From: Planotetraspora silvatica
GTDB taxonomy: Bacteria > Actinomycetota > Actinomycetes > Streptosporangiales > Streptosporangiaceae
Assembly: GCF_016863315.1 (NCBI RefSeq)
Contig: NZ_BOOQ01000007.1
Coordinates: forward strand, 62,001 to 126,000
Direction of reading: 5' to 3'
Length of the DNA stretch: 64,000 bases
In this document: positions 43,976 through 52,716 of the stretch, one piece after another
How the letters are laid out: every line of letters starts with the position of its first letter
Numbering within the stretch: position 1 is the first letter of the stretch
Notes under the pieces: generated by a model
What the model was told of the DNA's origin: nothing
Databases searched by the model: none
Seen by the model: only the letters and a program-made list of their open reading frames with translations
Position numbers and translations under genes: made by a program

Positions 43976-44713
43976 TCAGCGGGGGTGGCTGCCGCCGTCC
44001 ACGCTCACGACCTGGTTGGTGAGGTAGCCGTTGCGGAGCACGGCCATGGCGAGGTCGGCGACCTCCTCGGGCCGGCCGAACCGGCCGACGGGGATCGCGT
44101 GGGGGCCCACGCCCAGTGCCGGCGACATCGCGGTGTCCTCGATCAACGCGGGCGCGAGGGCGTTCACCGTCACTCCGCGGCTCGCGACCCGGGCCGCGAG
44201 GAAATGCAGGACCCCGTGCAGGCCCGCCTTGGACGCGGCGTAGTGCGGGCCCACGACGCCGCCGGTGAAGGCGGCGATCGACGAGATGAACAGCACCCGG
44301 CCGAACCCGCGCTCCACCATCGCGGGCACCACCTGCTGGGCCAGCATGAACGGCGCACGCAGGTTGACGTCGATGGTCAGGTTCCAGGTCTCCAGGTCCA
44401 CGTCGGTGTACGCCTGCCGTACGGCGTAACCGGCGTTCGGGATCAGCAGGTCGACGGGGCCGAGGGCGTCGACGGTCTCGGCGACGAGGCGCGCGGGCAC
44501 CTCGGGGTCGGCGAGGTCACCGGAGAGGGCGATCGCGTCCAGCCCCGACTCCCCGGCTTCGGTCACGAGGAGTTCGGCCTCGTGCGCGCGGGTGCCGTAC
44601 GCGAAGGCCGTCCGCACGCCGGCGGCGATCAGGCGCCGGCCCAGCGCGCCGCCGATGCCGCCCGAGGCCCCGGTGAGCAGGGCCACCCGGCCCGCGAGGT
44701 CCATTCCGGTCAT
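43976..44713 (-). CDS. SDR family oxidoreductase
   Basis: A 245-residue classical short-chain dehydrogenase. Cofactor loop LTGASGGIGGALG, D-loop SGDLADP, PNAGYAV (NAG), catalytic Ser in ISSIAAF and YAASKAGLHG (YxxxK) are all present. The C-terminal Gly-rich VVSVDGGSHPR is the usual end of FabG-like enzymes. ATG 44713 follows GGAGGAGG by 6 nt. It lies just downstream of the transporter operon's terminator and has its own start signals. Confidence 0.92.
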   Translation of the reverse strand: MTGMDLAGRVALLTGASGGIGGALGRRLIAAGVRTAFAYGTRAHEAELLVTEAGESGLDAIALSGDLADPEVPARLVAETVDALGPVDLLIPNAGYAVRQAYTDVDLETWNLTIDVNLRAPFMLAQQVVPAMVERGFGRVLFISSIAAFTGGVVGPHYAASKAGLHGVLHFLAARVASRGVTVNALAPALIEDTAMSPALGVGPHAIPVGRFGRPEEVADLAMAVLRNGYLTNQVVSVDGGSHPR

Positions 44714-44742
44714 TGCGCGCCTCCTCCGCCGATCACACATGA

Positions 44743-44790
44743 CCTTCGCCGGGGACCGGCCCACCAGGAGGGGCCGGTCCCCGGCGAAGG
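44743..44790 (-). terminator. Terminator of the OFA transporter operon
   Basis: A perfect 19-bp stem: 44743-44761 pairs with 44772-44790, with a 10-nt loop. It lies 49 bp beyond the small-subunit stop, isolating the next SDR gene. Confidence 0.9.
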
Positions 44791-44838
44791 GGCGACTGAC
44801 GTGTTAGTACCCGGCCGACGGGGTGCGCGCCGGTCAGA

Positions 44839-44967
44839 TCAACCGGAGAAGAGCTGGCTGAGCTTGAGCAACAGCTCGTAGACGCCGTAGGCGAAGGGCA
44901 GGCCCACCCACAGCCAGGCCAGGATCATCAACGGGGTGCGGGAGGCCGTCTCGGTCTGTTCGGTCAT
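44839..44967 (-). CDS. MFS transporter small subunit (42 residues)
   Basis: A tiny protein with one long hydrophobic helix (LMILAWLWVGLPFAYGVYEL, residues ~13-32) and an amphipathic tail. It corresponds to the small subunit encoded behind OFA-type MFS genes in actinomycetes. Its ATG shares one base with the transporter stop codon (TGATG) and GGAGG lies 6 nt upstream, so translation is coupled. It probably binds the transporter as a single-helix accessory; its exact role is unknown. Confidence 0.85.
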   Translation of the reverse strand: MTEQTETASRTPLMILAWLWVGLPFAYGVYELLLKLSQLFSG

Positions 44968-46379
44968 CAGGAGCCTCCCTGCGGAGTGGCCAGCGTGCCC
45001 GGTTCGTCGACCGTCACGAGCGGCGGTTCGTGGTACTTGTCCTTGACGGGCCGGATCATCTCGTTGGACAGGAAGCCGACCACCAGCAGGCCGATCATGA
45101 TGTACAGCGAGGTCGTGTAGAGCGCGGGCCCCGTCTTGCCCGCCGCCTTCTGCGAGTCGGCGATGGCGTTGACGATCAGCGGGCCGAGGACGCCGGCGAT
45201 CGACCAGGCGGTGAGCAGGCGGCCGTGGATGGCGCCGACCTGGTAGGTGCCGAACAGATCCTTGAGGTACGCCGGCACGGTGGCGAAGCCGCCGCCGTAG
45301 AAGGACAGGATGCCGAGCGCGCACAGGATGAACACGACCGTGTGGGAGTCCCCGGCCAGCGAGATGATCAGGTACAGCACGGCGCCCACGCCGAGATAGA
45401 CGCGGTACATGTTCTTGCGCCCGATGAGGTCCGAGGTCGAGGACCACACGATGCGCCCGGTCATGTTGGCGAGCGAGAGCAGCGCGACGAAGCCGGCGGC
45501 GGCGCTCACGGAGATCGGGGTCGCCGTGTTCGCGAAGAAGTCCTGGATCATGGGCGCGGCCTTCTCCAGGATGCCGATGCCCGCGGTGACGTTGAAGCAC
45601 AGGACGACCCACAGGAACCAGAACTGCGGCGTGCGGATGGCGTTGCGCGCCGAGACGTTCGCGGTGGTGACCAGCGCCCGGGCGGCGGCCTTCGCCGGAT
45701 CCCAGCCCTTGGGCAGCCAGCCGTCCGCCGGGACCCGAACCAGGAGCACGCCCAGGGACATGAAGACCGCGTAGACCACACCGTGCACGAGGAACGTCTT
45801 CGCGATGCCGCCCGTACCGGCGCCGAAGGAGCCGAGCATCTGGGTGGACCACGGCGAGGCGATGAGCGCTCCGCCGCCGAAGCCCATGATGGCGATGCCC
45901 GTGGCCATTCCCGGCCGGTCGGGGAACCACTTCATCAGCGTGGACACCGGCGAGATGTAGCCGATCCCGAGGCCGATCCCGCCCACGAAGCCGTACCCGA
46001 GGACCACCAGCCAGTACTGACTCGTCGCCACACCGAGGGCCGAGATCAGGAATCCGGACGCGAAGCAGACCATCGAGACGAACATCGCCCAACGGGGGCC
46101 GTTGCGCTCGACCAGCGGCCCGCCGAAGGCGGCGGACAGGCCGAGCATGACGATGCCGAGCTGGAAGGGCAGCGCGCTTTGCGTACCGGACAGGTCGAGC
46201 GCCTTCTCGAGCGGCGGCTTGAAGACGCTCCACGAGTAGGCCTGGCCGATGGACAGGTGTACGGAGAGGGCTGCTGGGGGGACGAGCCACCGGCTCCAGG
46301 TGGGCGGTGCGATCGTGCGCGAACGACTGAGAAACCCACCTGAAGTGGGAAGTATCAGCTTTTGGCCATCTTCGAGCAT
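44967..46379 (-). CDS. OFA family MFS transporter (oxalate/formate antiporter-like)
   Basis: A 470-residue, twelve-helix major facilitator. OxlT-like landmarks: HLSIGQAYSWSVFKPPLEKAL in the first helix region (~40-60), GGIGLGIGYISPVSTLMKWFPDRPGMATG in helices 4-5, and ILSFYGGGFATVPAYLKDLFG. The OFA family includes oxalate:formate exchangers, so formate or oxalate transport is inferred. No ribosome site is seen at ATG 46379, so it may be leaderless. Divergent from an FdhF/YdeP-like oxidoreductase across 195 bp, which supports a formate/oxalate link. Confidence 0.9.
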   Translation of the reverse strand: MLEDGQKLILPTSGGFLSRSRTIAPPTWSRWLVPPAALSVHLSIGQAYSWSVFKPPLEKALDLSGTQSALPFQLGIVMLGLSAAFGGPLVERNGPRWAMFVSMVCFASGFLISALGVATSQYWLVVLGYGFVGGIGLGIGYISPVSTLMKWFPDRPGMATGIAIMGFGGGALIASPWSTQMLGSFGAGTGGIAKTFLVHGVVYAVFMSLGVLLVRVPADGWLPKGWDPAKAAARALVTTANVSARNAIRTPQFWFLWVVLCFNVTAGIGILEKAAPMIQDFFANTATPISVSAAAGFVALLSLANMTGRIVWSSTSDLIGRKNMYRVYLGVGAVLYLIISLAGDSHTVVFILCALGILSFYGGGFATVPAYLKDLFGTYQVGAIHGRLLTAWSIAGVLGPLIVNAIADSQKAAGKTGPALYTTSLYIMIGLLVVGFLSNEMIRPVKDKYHEPPLVTVDEPGTLATPQGGS

Positions 46380-46574
46380 GAACAGGCAGTATGTCGCAGT
46401 CGATACTTCTTGTCTACGCTAACAATGCAAAGTCAAGTCACGGCCTTTGTGAGCTCCGCGTACAACCCGGGCATCGTCTGACCGGCCGGTGGTCCGTCGC
46501 GACCCTCGCCATTACGCGTACCTTCACGAGGCGTACTTTGTAGGTGGGCGGACGGCCGGAAGTGAGGTACTGGG

Positions 46575-48866
46575 GTGGCGAGAAAGGCTCCGCGGCAGGA
46601 CGCCGGCGACGAGGGGCTCGAGGTAGGACCTCCGAAGGAGTGGGCGGCGGGTGTTCCCGGGGTGGCCCACTCGCTGGCGATGTCTTATGCCCAGATGGGT
46701 GTCAAGCGCACACTTCTGACATTGGTGCGGGTGAATCAGAAGCACGGCTTCGACTGCCCGGGGTGCGCCTGGCCGGAAGGGCGACACCGCAGCCCCGCGG
46801 AATTCTGTGAGAACGGCGCGAAGGCGGTGGCGGAGGAGGCGACCCTTCGCCGGGTGACCCGCGATTTCTTCGCCGAGCACCCCGTGACGGAATTGGCCGG
46901 GCGCAGCGACTACTGGCTGGGTCAGCAGGGCAGGCTCACCGAGCCGATGTACAAGCCGGCCGGATCCGACCATTACGAGCCGGTGGCGTGGGACGAGGCG
47001 TTCTCGATCATCGCCAGGGAGCTCAGGGCGCTCGAGAGCCCCGATGAGGCGCTCTTCTACACCTCCGGGCGGACGTCGAACGAGGCGGCGTTCCTCTACC
47101 AGCTCATGGTCCGCCGTTTCGGCACCAACAACTTGCCCGACTGTTCCAACATGTGCCACGAGTCCAGCGGCTCGGCCCTCACCCAGACGCTGGGCATCGG
47201 CAAGGGAACGGTGTCGCTGGACGACCTCCACAAGGCCGACCTCATCTTCGTGGTGGGGCAGAACCCCGGCACCAACCACCCGCGCATGTTGTCGGCGCTG
47301 GAGAAGGCCAAGGGGAACGGCGCCCGCATCGTCGCGGTCAACCCGCTGCCCGAGGCCGGGCTGATGCGGTTCAAGAACCCCCAGAAGGCGAGCGGGGTCG
47401 CCGGGCGCGGCACGAAACTGGCCGACCGGTTCCTCCAGATCCGCCTCAACGGCGACATGGCGCTGTTCCAGGCCCTGTCGAAGCTCATGCTCGAGGCCGA
47501 CGACGCGGCCCCGGGGTCGGCGGTCGACCACGAGTTCGTCGAGACCCACACCCACGGGTTCCGCGATTTCGAGAAGAACGTCCGCGAGCTCGAATGGGAG
47601 GACGTGGAGGAGGCGACGGGCCTGCCCCGGACCGCCATCGAGGAAACGGTCCAGGACGTGCTCGGCGCGAAGTCGGTGATCGTGTGCTGGGCCATGGGCC
47701 TGACCCAGCACAAGAACTCCGTCGCCACCATCCGGGAGGTCGTCAACTTCCTGCTGCTGCGCGGCAACGTCGGGCGGCCGGGGGCCGGGGTGTGTCCCGT
47801 GCGAGGGCACTCCAACGTCCAGGGCGACCGCACGATGGGCATCTACGAGAAGCCCTCGGCGGCCTTCCTCGACGCGCTGCGTGACGAGTTCGGCTTCGAG
47901 CCGCCCCGCCGCCACGGCGCCGACGCGGTGGAGTCGATCAGGGCCCTGCGCGACGGGCACGCCAAGGTGTTCATCGCGATGGGGGGCAACTTCGTCTCCG
48001 CGACGCCGGACACGGCGGTGACCGAGGCGGCGATGCGGCGGGCCAGGCTCACCGTGCAGGTGTCGACCAAGCTGAACCGGTCCCACGCCGTGGCAGGTGA
48101 GCAGGCGCTCATCCTCCCCACGATGGGCCGCACGGAGAAGGACGGCGACCGGTTCGTGACGGTCGAGGACTCAATGGGCATGGTGCACGCCTCCCGGGGA
48201 CGGCTGGCTCCCGCCTCACCCGATCTGCTCTCCGAAGTGGCCATCGTCAGCCGGCTGGCCATGAGGCTCTTCGAGCAGGACGGCGTCGCCGGCATCCCCT
48301 GGGAGCGTTTCGAGACCGACCATGACGCCATCCGGGACCGCATCGAGCGCGTGGTGCCCGGATTCGACGACTTCAACGCCAGGGTGCGCGAGCCCGGGGG
48401 CTTCACCCTCCCCAACGCCCCCCGCGACGAACGGCGCTTCCCGACCGACACGGGCAAGGCGAACTTCACCGCCAACGCCCTCGAGGTCCTCCGTCTCGCG
48501 CCGGGGCGCCTCCTGCTGCAGACGGTGCGCAGCCACGACCAGTACAACACCACGATCTACGGCATGGACGACCGCTACCGCGGCGTGCACAACGGCCGCC
48601 GGGTCGTCTTCGTCAACCCCGACGACCTCGCCGAGCGCGGCATCGCGGACGGCGAACTCGTCGATCTGATCAGCGAGTGGCCCGACGGGGAGCGCACGGC
48701 CGAGGCGTTCCGTGTGATCGCCTACTCCACCGCGCGCGGGTGCTGCGCGGCCTACTTCCCCGAGACCAATGTGCTCGTGCCGCTCGACTCGACCGCGGAC
48801 ACCTCCAACACCCCCACGTCCAAGAGCGTCGTCGTACGGCTCAAGCGGCACGTCGCCGCCGAATGA
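46575..48866 (+). CDS. FdhF/YdeP family molybdopterin oxidoreductase
   Basis: A 763-residue cytoplasmic bis-MGD enzyme related to formate dehydrogenases. Near residues 58-78, CPGC and a later Cys (EFCENG) replace the classic four-Cys FeS motif. TSGRTSNEAAFLYQ and the probable Mo ligand Cys in SNMCHESSG are present. VVGQNPGTNHPRML, RPGAGVCPVRGHSNVQGDRTMGI and the C-terminal molydopterin-binding TVRSHDQYNTTIYGMDDRYRG follow. GTG 46575 has GAGG upstream. Without clear electron-transfer subunits, its in vivo acceptor is unknown. It ends in a strong hairpin. Confidence 0.92.
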   Translation: MARKAPRQDAGDEGLEVGPPKEWAAGVPGVAHSLAMSYAQMGVKRTLLTLVRVNQKHGFDCPGCAWPEGRHRSPAEFCENGAKAVAEEATLRRVTRDFFAEHPVTELAGRSDYWLGQQGRLTEPMYKPAGSDHYEPVAWDEAFSIIARELRALESPDEALFYTSGRTSNEAAFLYQLMVRRFGTNNLPDCSNMCHESSGSALTQTLGIGKGTVSLDDLHKADLIFVVGQNPGTNHPRMLSALEKAKGNGARIVAVNPLPEAGLMRFKNPQKASGVAGRGTKLADRFLQIRLNGDMALFQALSKLMLEADDAAPGSAVDHEFVETHTHGFRDFEKNVRELEWEDVEEATGLPRTAIEETVQDVLGAKSVIVCWAMGLTQHKNSVATIREVVNFLLLRGNVGRPGAGVCPVRGHSNVQGDRTMGIYEKPSAAFLDALRDEFGFEPPRRHGADAVESIRALRDGHAKVFIAMGGNFVSATPDTAVTEAAMRRARLTVQVSTKLNRSHAVAGEQALILPTMGRTEKDGDRFVTVEDSMGMVHASRGRLAPASPDLLSEVAIVSRLAMRLFEQDGVAGIPWERFETDHDAIRDRIERVVPGFDDFNARVREPGGFTLPNAPRDERRFPTDTGKANFTANALEVLRLAPGRLLLQTVRSHDQYNTTIYGMDDRYRGVHNGRRVVFVNPDDLAERGIADGELVDLISEWPDGERTAEAFRVIAYSTARGCCAAYFPETNVLVPLDSTADTSNTPTSKSVVVRLKRHVAAE

Positions 48867-48870
48867 CCGG

Positions 48871-48905
48871 CCGAACCCGGCGGGCGTCCAGTCCGCCGGG
48901 TTCGG
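48871..48905 (+). terminator. Terminator after the YdeP-like gene
   Basis: CCGAACCCGGCGG (48871-48883) pairs perfectly with 48893-48905 around a 9-nt loop, 5 bp after the stop codon. Confidence 0.85.
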
Positions 48906-48965
48906 TATCCCCATCGTCGTCGGCCTAATTCAATGTATAAGAAGTAGGTTTATAGAGTTATTTCA

Positions 48966-48989
48966 GTGAATGCGCGGGTGAACATTCAC
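48966..48989. promoter_or_regulatory. GTGAATG/CATTCAC dyad in an AT-rich promoter
   Basis: Seven-base inverted halves (48966-48972, 48983-48989) in the lower-GC stretch (about 48925-49035) upstream of the sulfotransferase gene, 49 bp from its start. Confidence 0.45.
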
Positions 48990-49037
48990 AAGGAACTCTC
49001 AGTGAATTATTAGAAAAATCGAGTAGTCTCTCCCGCT

Positions 49038-49907
49038 ATGACCTGGCAGCGGAAGGTCAATAACGCCTTCATCAAGTACGCAGGATTCCAGTTCAATCGA
49101 GTAGGGAATGGGGGGCCGGCGGAGGCCGCGCCGGAGGAGCTGGTCCGGCCGCCGGAGGATCCGCGGATCGATCGGCTGCTGGCCGCGCCGATCTTCATCC
49201 TGTCTCCCGTCCGCTCGGGTTCCACTCTGCTGAGGGCGATGCTCAACGCCCACTCGATGTTGCACGCCCCCCACGAACTCCACGTGCGGCGGCTCTTCGT
49301 GAACTTCGGGACCCCGCTGGCCGAGTCGGCGATGAGCGCCCTCGGCCACAACAGGGCCGACCTGGAGCATCTGCTCTGGGACCGGGTGCTCCACCGGGAG
49401 CTCGTCAAGAGCGGCAAGCGGTTCATGGTGGACAAGACCCCGGCCAACGCCTTCGCCTACCAGCGGATCACGGCCTGCTGGCCCGACGCGCGGTTCATCT
49501 TCCTGCTGCGTCACCCCGCGTCCATCGCGGCCTCATGGCACGAGGCGGACCCGGAAAAGCGCACTCCCGAGGAGGCGGCGCTGGACGCCCTGCGGTACAT
49601 GAAGGCGGTCGAACGGGCGCGTAAGGCGCTTTCCGGCCTGACCGTGAGATATGAGGACCTGACCGCGGAGCCGGAGAAGGAGACCCGCCGGATCTGCGAA
49701 TTCCTCGACGTCCCCTGGGAATCAGGAATGCTGACATATGGCGACCTGAGCGTCGCGGAGAAGGGGCTCGGCGACTGGAAGGACAAGATCCGTTCCGGCC
49801 GTGTCCAGGCCGGCCGTGACCTGCCCTCCGAAGGGGAGATCCCCGACGCGCTGAAGCCGATGAGCGTGCGCTGGGACTACCTTCCCCGTACGGCGGAGCG
49901 GACATGA
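49038..49907 (+). CDS. Sulfotransferase
   Basis: A 289-residue PAPS-dependent sulfotransferase. The 5'-phosphosulfate loop PVRSGSTLLRAML is at residues ~57-69. The 3'-phosphate-binding region ARFIFLLRHPASIAASW and a later VRYEDLTAEPEKETRRICEFL complete the Sulfotransfer fold. No signal peptide. The acceptor is unknown, but the next gene is a GT4 glycosyltransferase only 19 bp away, so a glycan or glycolipid acceptor is inferred. No strong ribosome site precedes ATG 49038. Confidence 0.9.
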   Translation: MTWQRKVNNAFIKYAGFQFNRVGNGGPAEAAPEELVRPPEDPRIDRLLAAPIFILSPVRSGSTLLRAMLNAHSMLHAPHELHVRRLFVNFGTPLAESAMSALGHNRADLEHLLWDRVLHRELVKSGKRFMVDKTPANAFAYQRITACWPDARFIFLLRHPASIAASWHEADPEKRTPEEAALDALRYMKAVERARKALSGLTVRYEDLTAEPEKETRRICEFLDVPWESGMLTYGDLSVAEKGLGDWKDKIRSGRVQAGRDLPSEGEIPDALKPMSVRWDYLPRTAERT

Positions 49908-49926
49908 GCCGTCGCGGGACGGTGCT

Positions 49927-51075
49927 ATGAAGATCCGCTACATGCTCCTCCACGCCTACGGCATGGGGGGCACCATCCGCACGGTCCTCAACCAGGCCAA
50001 CGCCATGGCCGCCGCCGGGCACGACGTAGAGGTGATCAGCACGGTCCGGCGGCGCGACGAGCCGCAGTTCGAGATCGATCCCCGCGTGCGCCTCACGGCC
50101 CTGGCCGACCAGAGGGGCGGGGTGCGGCGCGACTCCGTGGGCCGCCGGGCCTGGCGCATGATGCGCGGCAGGCTCGTTCCGGTCGGGGAGTTCAAGGCCG
50201 AGTACTTCACCGAGCGGGTGGAGCGGGCGGTCATCGACTACGTCTCCTCGCTGAGGGACGGGATCCTGGTGACCACCCGGCCGGCTCTCAACCTCATCTC
50301 GGCCCGCCGTACCCCCGGGAGCGTGGTCCGCATCGCCCAGGAGCACATGAACCTGGGCACCTACCCGGAGACCGTGCGCGCCGACATCGCCCGCCACTAC
50401 TCCCGGTTCGACGCGGTCGTGACGCTGACGGCGAGCGACCGCGACGACTACCGCGAACTGCTGCCCGGCACCCGCGTCGAGTGGGTGCCGAACGCCGTCG
50501 CCACGCTCGGCCGGACGCCCTCGCGGCAGGAGAACCCGCTCGTGGTCGCCGCCGGCAGGCTCGTCGGGCAGAAGGGCTTCGACCTGCTCATCCCGGCGTT
50601 CAAGCAGGTCGTGGCGTGCAATCCGGAATGGAGCCTGCGCATCTTCGGCACCGGCCCGAAGAAGGCCGACCTCAACGCGCTGATCGAGAAACACGGGTTG
50701 GCCGGCAACGTCACGCTCATGGGCCGCAGCGACCGGCTCGACCAGGAGCTGGCCAAGGCGTCGATCTACGTGCTCAGCTCCCGCTTCGAGGGGCTGCCGA
50801 TGGTGATGATCGAGTCGATGGCCCACGCGCTGCCGATCGTCGCCTTCGACTGCCCGACCGGTCCCGGCGACGTCCTCACCCACGAGGTGGACGGCCTGCT
50901 CGTGCCGGGCGGTGACGTCGACGCGCTGGCCTCCGGCGTGAACCGGGTCATCGCCGACCGCGATCTCCGCGTCCGGATGGGTGCGGCCGCCGCCGCGACG
51001 GCTCTGGAGTACTCGCCGCAGAAGGTCATGCCGAGGTGGGAGAACCTGTTCGCCGACCTCTCCGCCGCCCGCTGA
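49927..51075 (+). CDS. Glycosyltransferase family 4 protein
   Basis: A 382-residue GT-B fold enzyme. The N-terminal acceptor domain starts MLLHAYGMGGTIRTVLNQAN. The C-terminal donor domain has VVAAGRLVGQKGFDLLIPAF, LRIFGTGPKKADLNALIE and SSRFEGLPMVMIESMAHALP (the E-x7-E region of GT4). The donor and acceptor sugars are unknown. It follows the sulfotransferase in the same direction and is followed by a dyad that may end the transcript. Confidence 0.92.
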   Translation: MKIRYMLLHAYGMGGTIRTVLNQANAMAAAGHDVEVISTVRRRDEPQFEIDPRVRLTALADQRGGVRRDSVGRRAWRMMRGRLVPVGEFKAEYFTERVERAVIDYVSSLRDGILVTTRPALNLISARRTPGSVVRIAQEHMNLGTYPETVRADIARHYSRFDAVVTLTASDRDDYRELLPGTRVEWVPNAVATLGRTPSRQENPLVVAAGRLVGQKGFDLLIPAFKQVVACNPEWSLRIFGTGPKKADLNALIEKHGLAGNVTLMGRSDRLDQELAKASIYVLSSRFEGLPMVMIESMAHALPIVAFDCPTGPGDVLTHEVDGLLVPGGDVDALASGVNRVIADRDLRVRMGAAAAATALEYSPQKVMPRWENLFADLSAAR

Positions 51076-51107
51076 GGAGATCGCACGGCCTCAGTCCTGG
51101 GGTTCAT

Positions 51108-51134
51108 CCCGACAAATAAGTGTCATTTGTCGGG
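51108..51134. promoter_or_regulatory. Perfect 10-bp-arm palindrome, candidate operator
   Basis: CCCGACAAAT and ATTTGTCGGG (51108-51117, 51125-51134) flank AAGTGTC. The dyad lies 62 bp upstream of the FAD monooxygenase start, the position of a TetR/MarR operator. It could double as the glycosyltransferase terminator. Confidence 0.6.
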
Positions 51135-51195
51135 TTTAGGGTATTTCGTCCACCTGTGGTGGGTCTCTCAGCGAGATCCAGCGGAAAGGGACGTC

Positions 51196-52683
51196 ATGGC
51201 TGCCGTAACGGACGTGGTGGTCGTGGGGGCGGGCCCCACGGGGTTGCTCGTCGCGGCCGATCTCGCCACGGCAGGCCTGTCCTGTGTCGTGCTCGAACGC
51301 CGTCACGGCGAGTCGAACCTGAGCCGCGCCGCCGGCGTCCACGCGCGGACGCTCGAGGAACTCGACGCGCGCGGTCTGGCGGACGACTTCGTGGCGGCCG
51401 GCCTCCCCATCGACACGCTGAAGGTGTTCGGGCGTGGAGTGCTCGACCTGTCCCGCCTGGACACCCGCTTCCCGTACATGCTGGCCATGCCGCAGTTCAT
51501 GACCGAACGGCTGCTCACGGAGCGGGCCAGGAAGATGGGCGTCGAGTTCGTGCCGGGCGCGGAGGTGACGGGACTGCGCCAGGACGCCGACGGGGTGGAC
51601 CTCGACATCCGGGCCCACGACGGCCAGGAGTCCACCTGGCGGGCCCGCTACGTGGTGGGCGCCGACGGGGTGCGCAGCGCGGTTCGGCGCTCGCTGGGCC
51701 TGCCCTTTCCCGGCCTCTCCGTGGCGCGCTCGCTCCTGTTGTGCGACGTGCGGATGACCGATCCGCCGCCGAACGTCCTGACGGCGGACGCGGTCAGGGA
51801 CGGGTTCGCCTTCGTGCTGCCCTTCGGCGACGGCTGGTACCGCGTGATCGTGTGGAGTCGGCGAAGACGGCGGCCCGACACCGCCCCGGTGGAACTCGGC
51901 GAGATCCGCGAGATCACCCGGCGGGTGCTCGGGACCGACTTCGGCATGCACGACCCCCGATGGATATCGCAGTTCCACTGTGACGAGCGGCAGGTGCCCA
52001 CCTATCGCGTGGGGCGGGTCTTCCTCGCGGGCGACGCCGCGCACGTGCACTCCCCGGCGGGTGGTCTCGGGATGAACACGGGCCTGCAGGACGCGGCCAA
52101 CCTCGCGTGGAAGCTCGCCGCCGTGATGCGGGACGGGGCGCCGGCCTGGCTGCTCGACACCTACGGCAGCGAACGGCACCAGGCCGGCGAGCTCGCGCTC
52201 CGCACCAGCGGCAGGCTCCTGCGCAGTGCGATGGCGCGCCCCCGGACGTTGCGCGCGGCCTGGCGGGTGCTTCTCCGGGCCGGCATGCGCTACCCGCCGC
52301 TGGCCCGGCGCATGGCGGAGACGGTCTCGGGGATCGGCCTCGCCTATCCCGCGGCGCCCGGCGCCCATCCGCTCGTGGGCCGCCGAGCGCCGGACGTCCC
52401 GCTGGACGGTCCCGGCCCGAAAAGCGTGTACCAGGCGTTGCGTTGCAGACGCTGGCTACTGGTCGCGCCCGAGGGCTCACGGATCCCGGCCCAGGCGGCC
52501 GCCGGGTGGGACGGCCGCGTGCGGGTCGTCACGGCGGGCGGCGCCACCAGCACGCTCGTGCTCGTCCGCCCTGACGGATACATCGCCTGGGCGGCCGGTG
52601 CGGGCTCCGAGTCGTCCGCCGACCGGATCCGTACGGCTCTGGCCGAATGGTGCGGCCCGCCGCCGACCCCGGTCACCCACTGA
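51196..52683 (+). CDS. FAD-dependent aromatic monooxygenase (class A)
   Basis: A 495-residue flavoprotein hydroxylase of the PheA/TfdB class. FAD loop VVGAGPTGLLVAADLATAGL is at ~residues 8-27. The DG motif GADGVRSAVR and the GD motif FLAGDAAHVHSPAGGLGMNT are present. The C-terminal thioredoxin-like domain (~385-495) ends in VLVRPDGYIAW. These enzymes hydroxylate phenols, polyketides or antibiotics; rifampicin-inactivating enzymes belong to the same family, but substrate cannot be assigned. ATG 51196 chosen; the longer frame to 51127 lies inside the palindrome. Confidence 0.9.
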   Translation: MAAVTDVVVVGAGPTGLLVAADLATAGLSCVVLERRHGESNLSRAAGVHARTLEELDARGLADDFVAAGLPIDTLKVFGRGVLDLSRLDTRFPYMLAMPQFMTERLLTERARKMGVEFVPGAEVTGLRQDADGVDLDIRAHDGQESTWRARYVVGADGVRSAVRRSLGLPFPGLSVARSLLLCDVRMTDPPPNVLTADAVRDGFAFVLPFGDGWYRVIVWSRRRRRPDTAPVELGEIREITRRVLGTDFGMHDPRWISQFHCDERQVPTYRVGRVFLAGDAAHVHSPAGGLGMNTGLQDAANLAWKLAAVMRDGAPAWLLDTYGSERHQAGELALRTSGRLLRSAMARPRTLRAAWRVLLRAGMRYPPLARRMAETVSGIGLAYPAAPGAHPLVGRRAPDVPLDGPGPKSVYQALRCRRWLLVAPEGSRIPAQAAAGWDGRVRVVTAGGATSTLVLVRPDGYIAWAAGAGSESSADRIRTALAEWCGPPPTPVTH

Positions 52684-52716
52684 CCGGTTCTCCGGGAGCC
52701 GGAGACCGCCGGGCGT

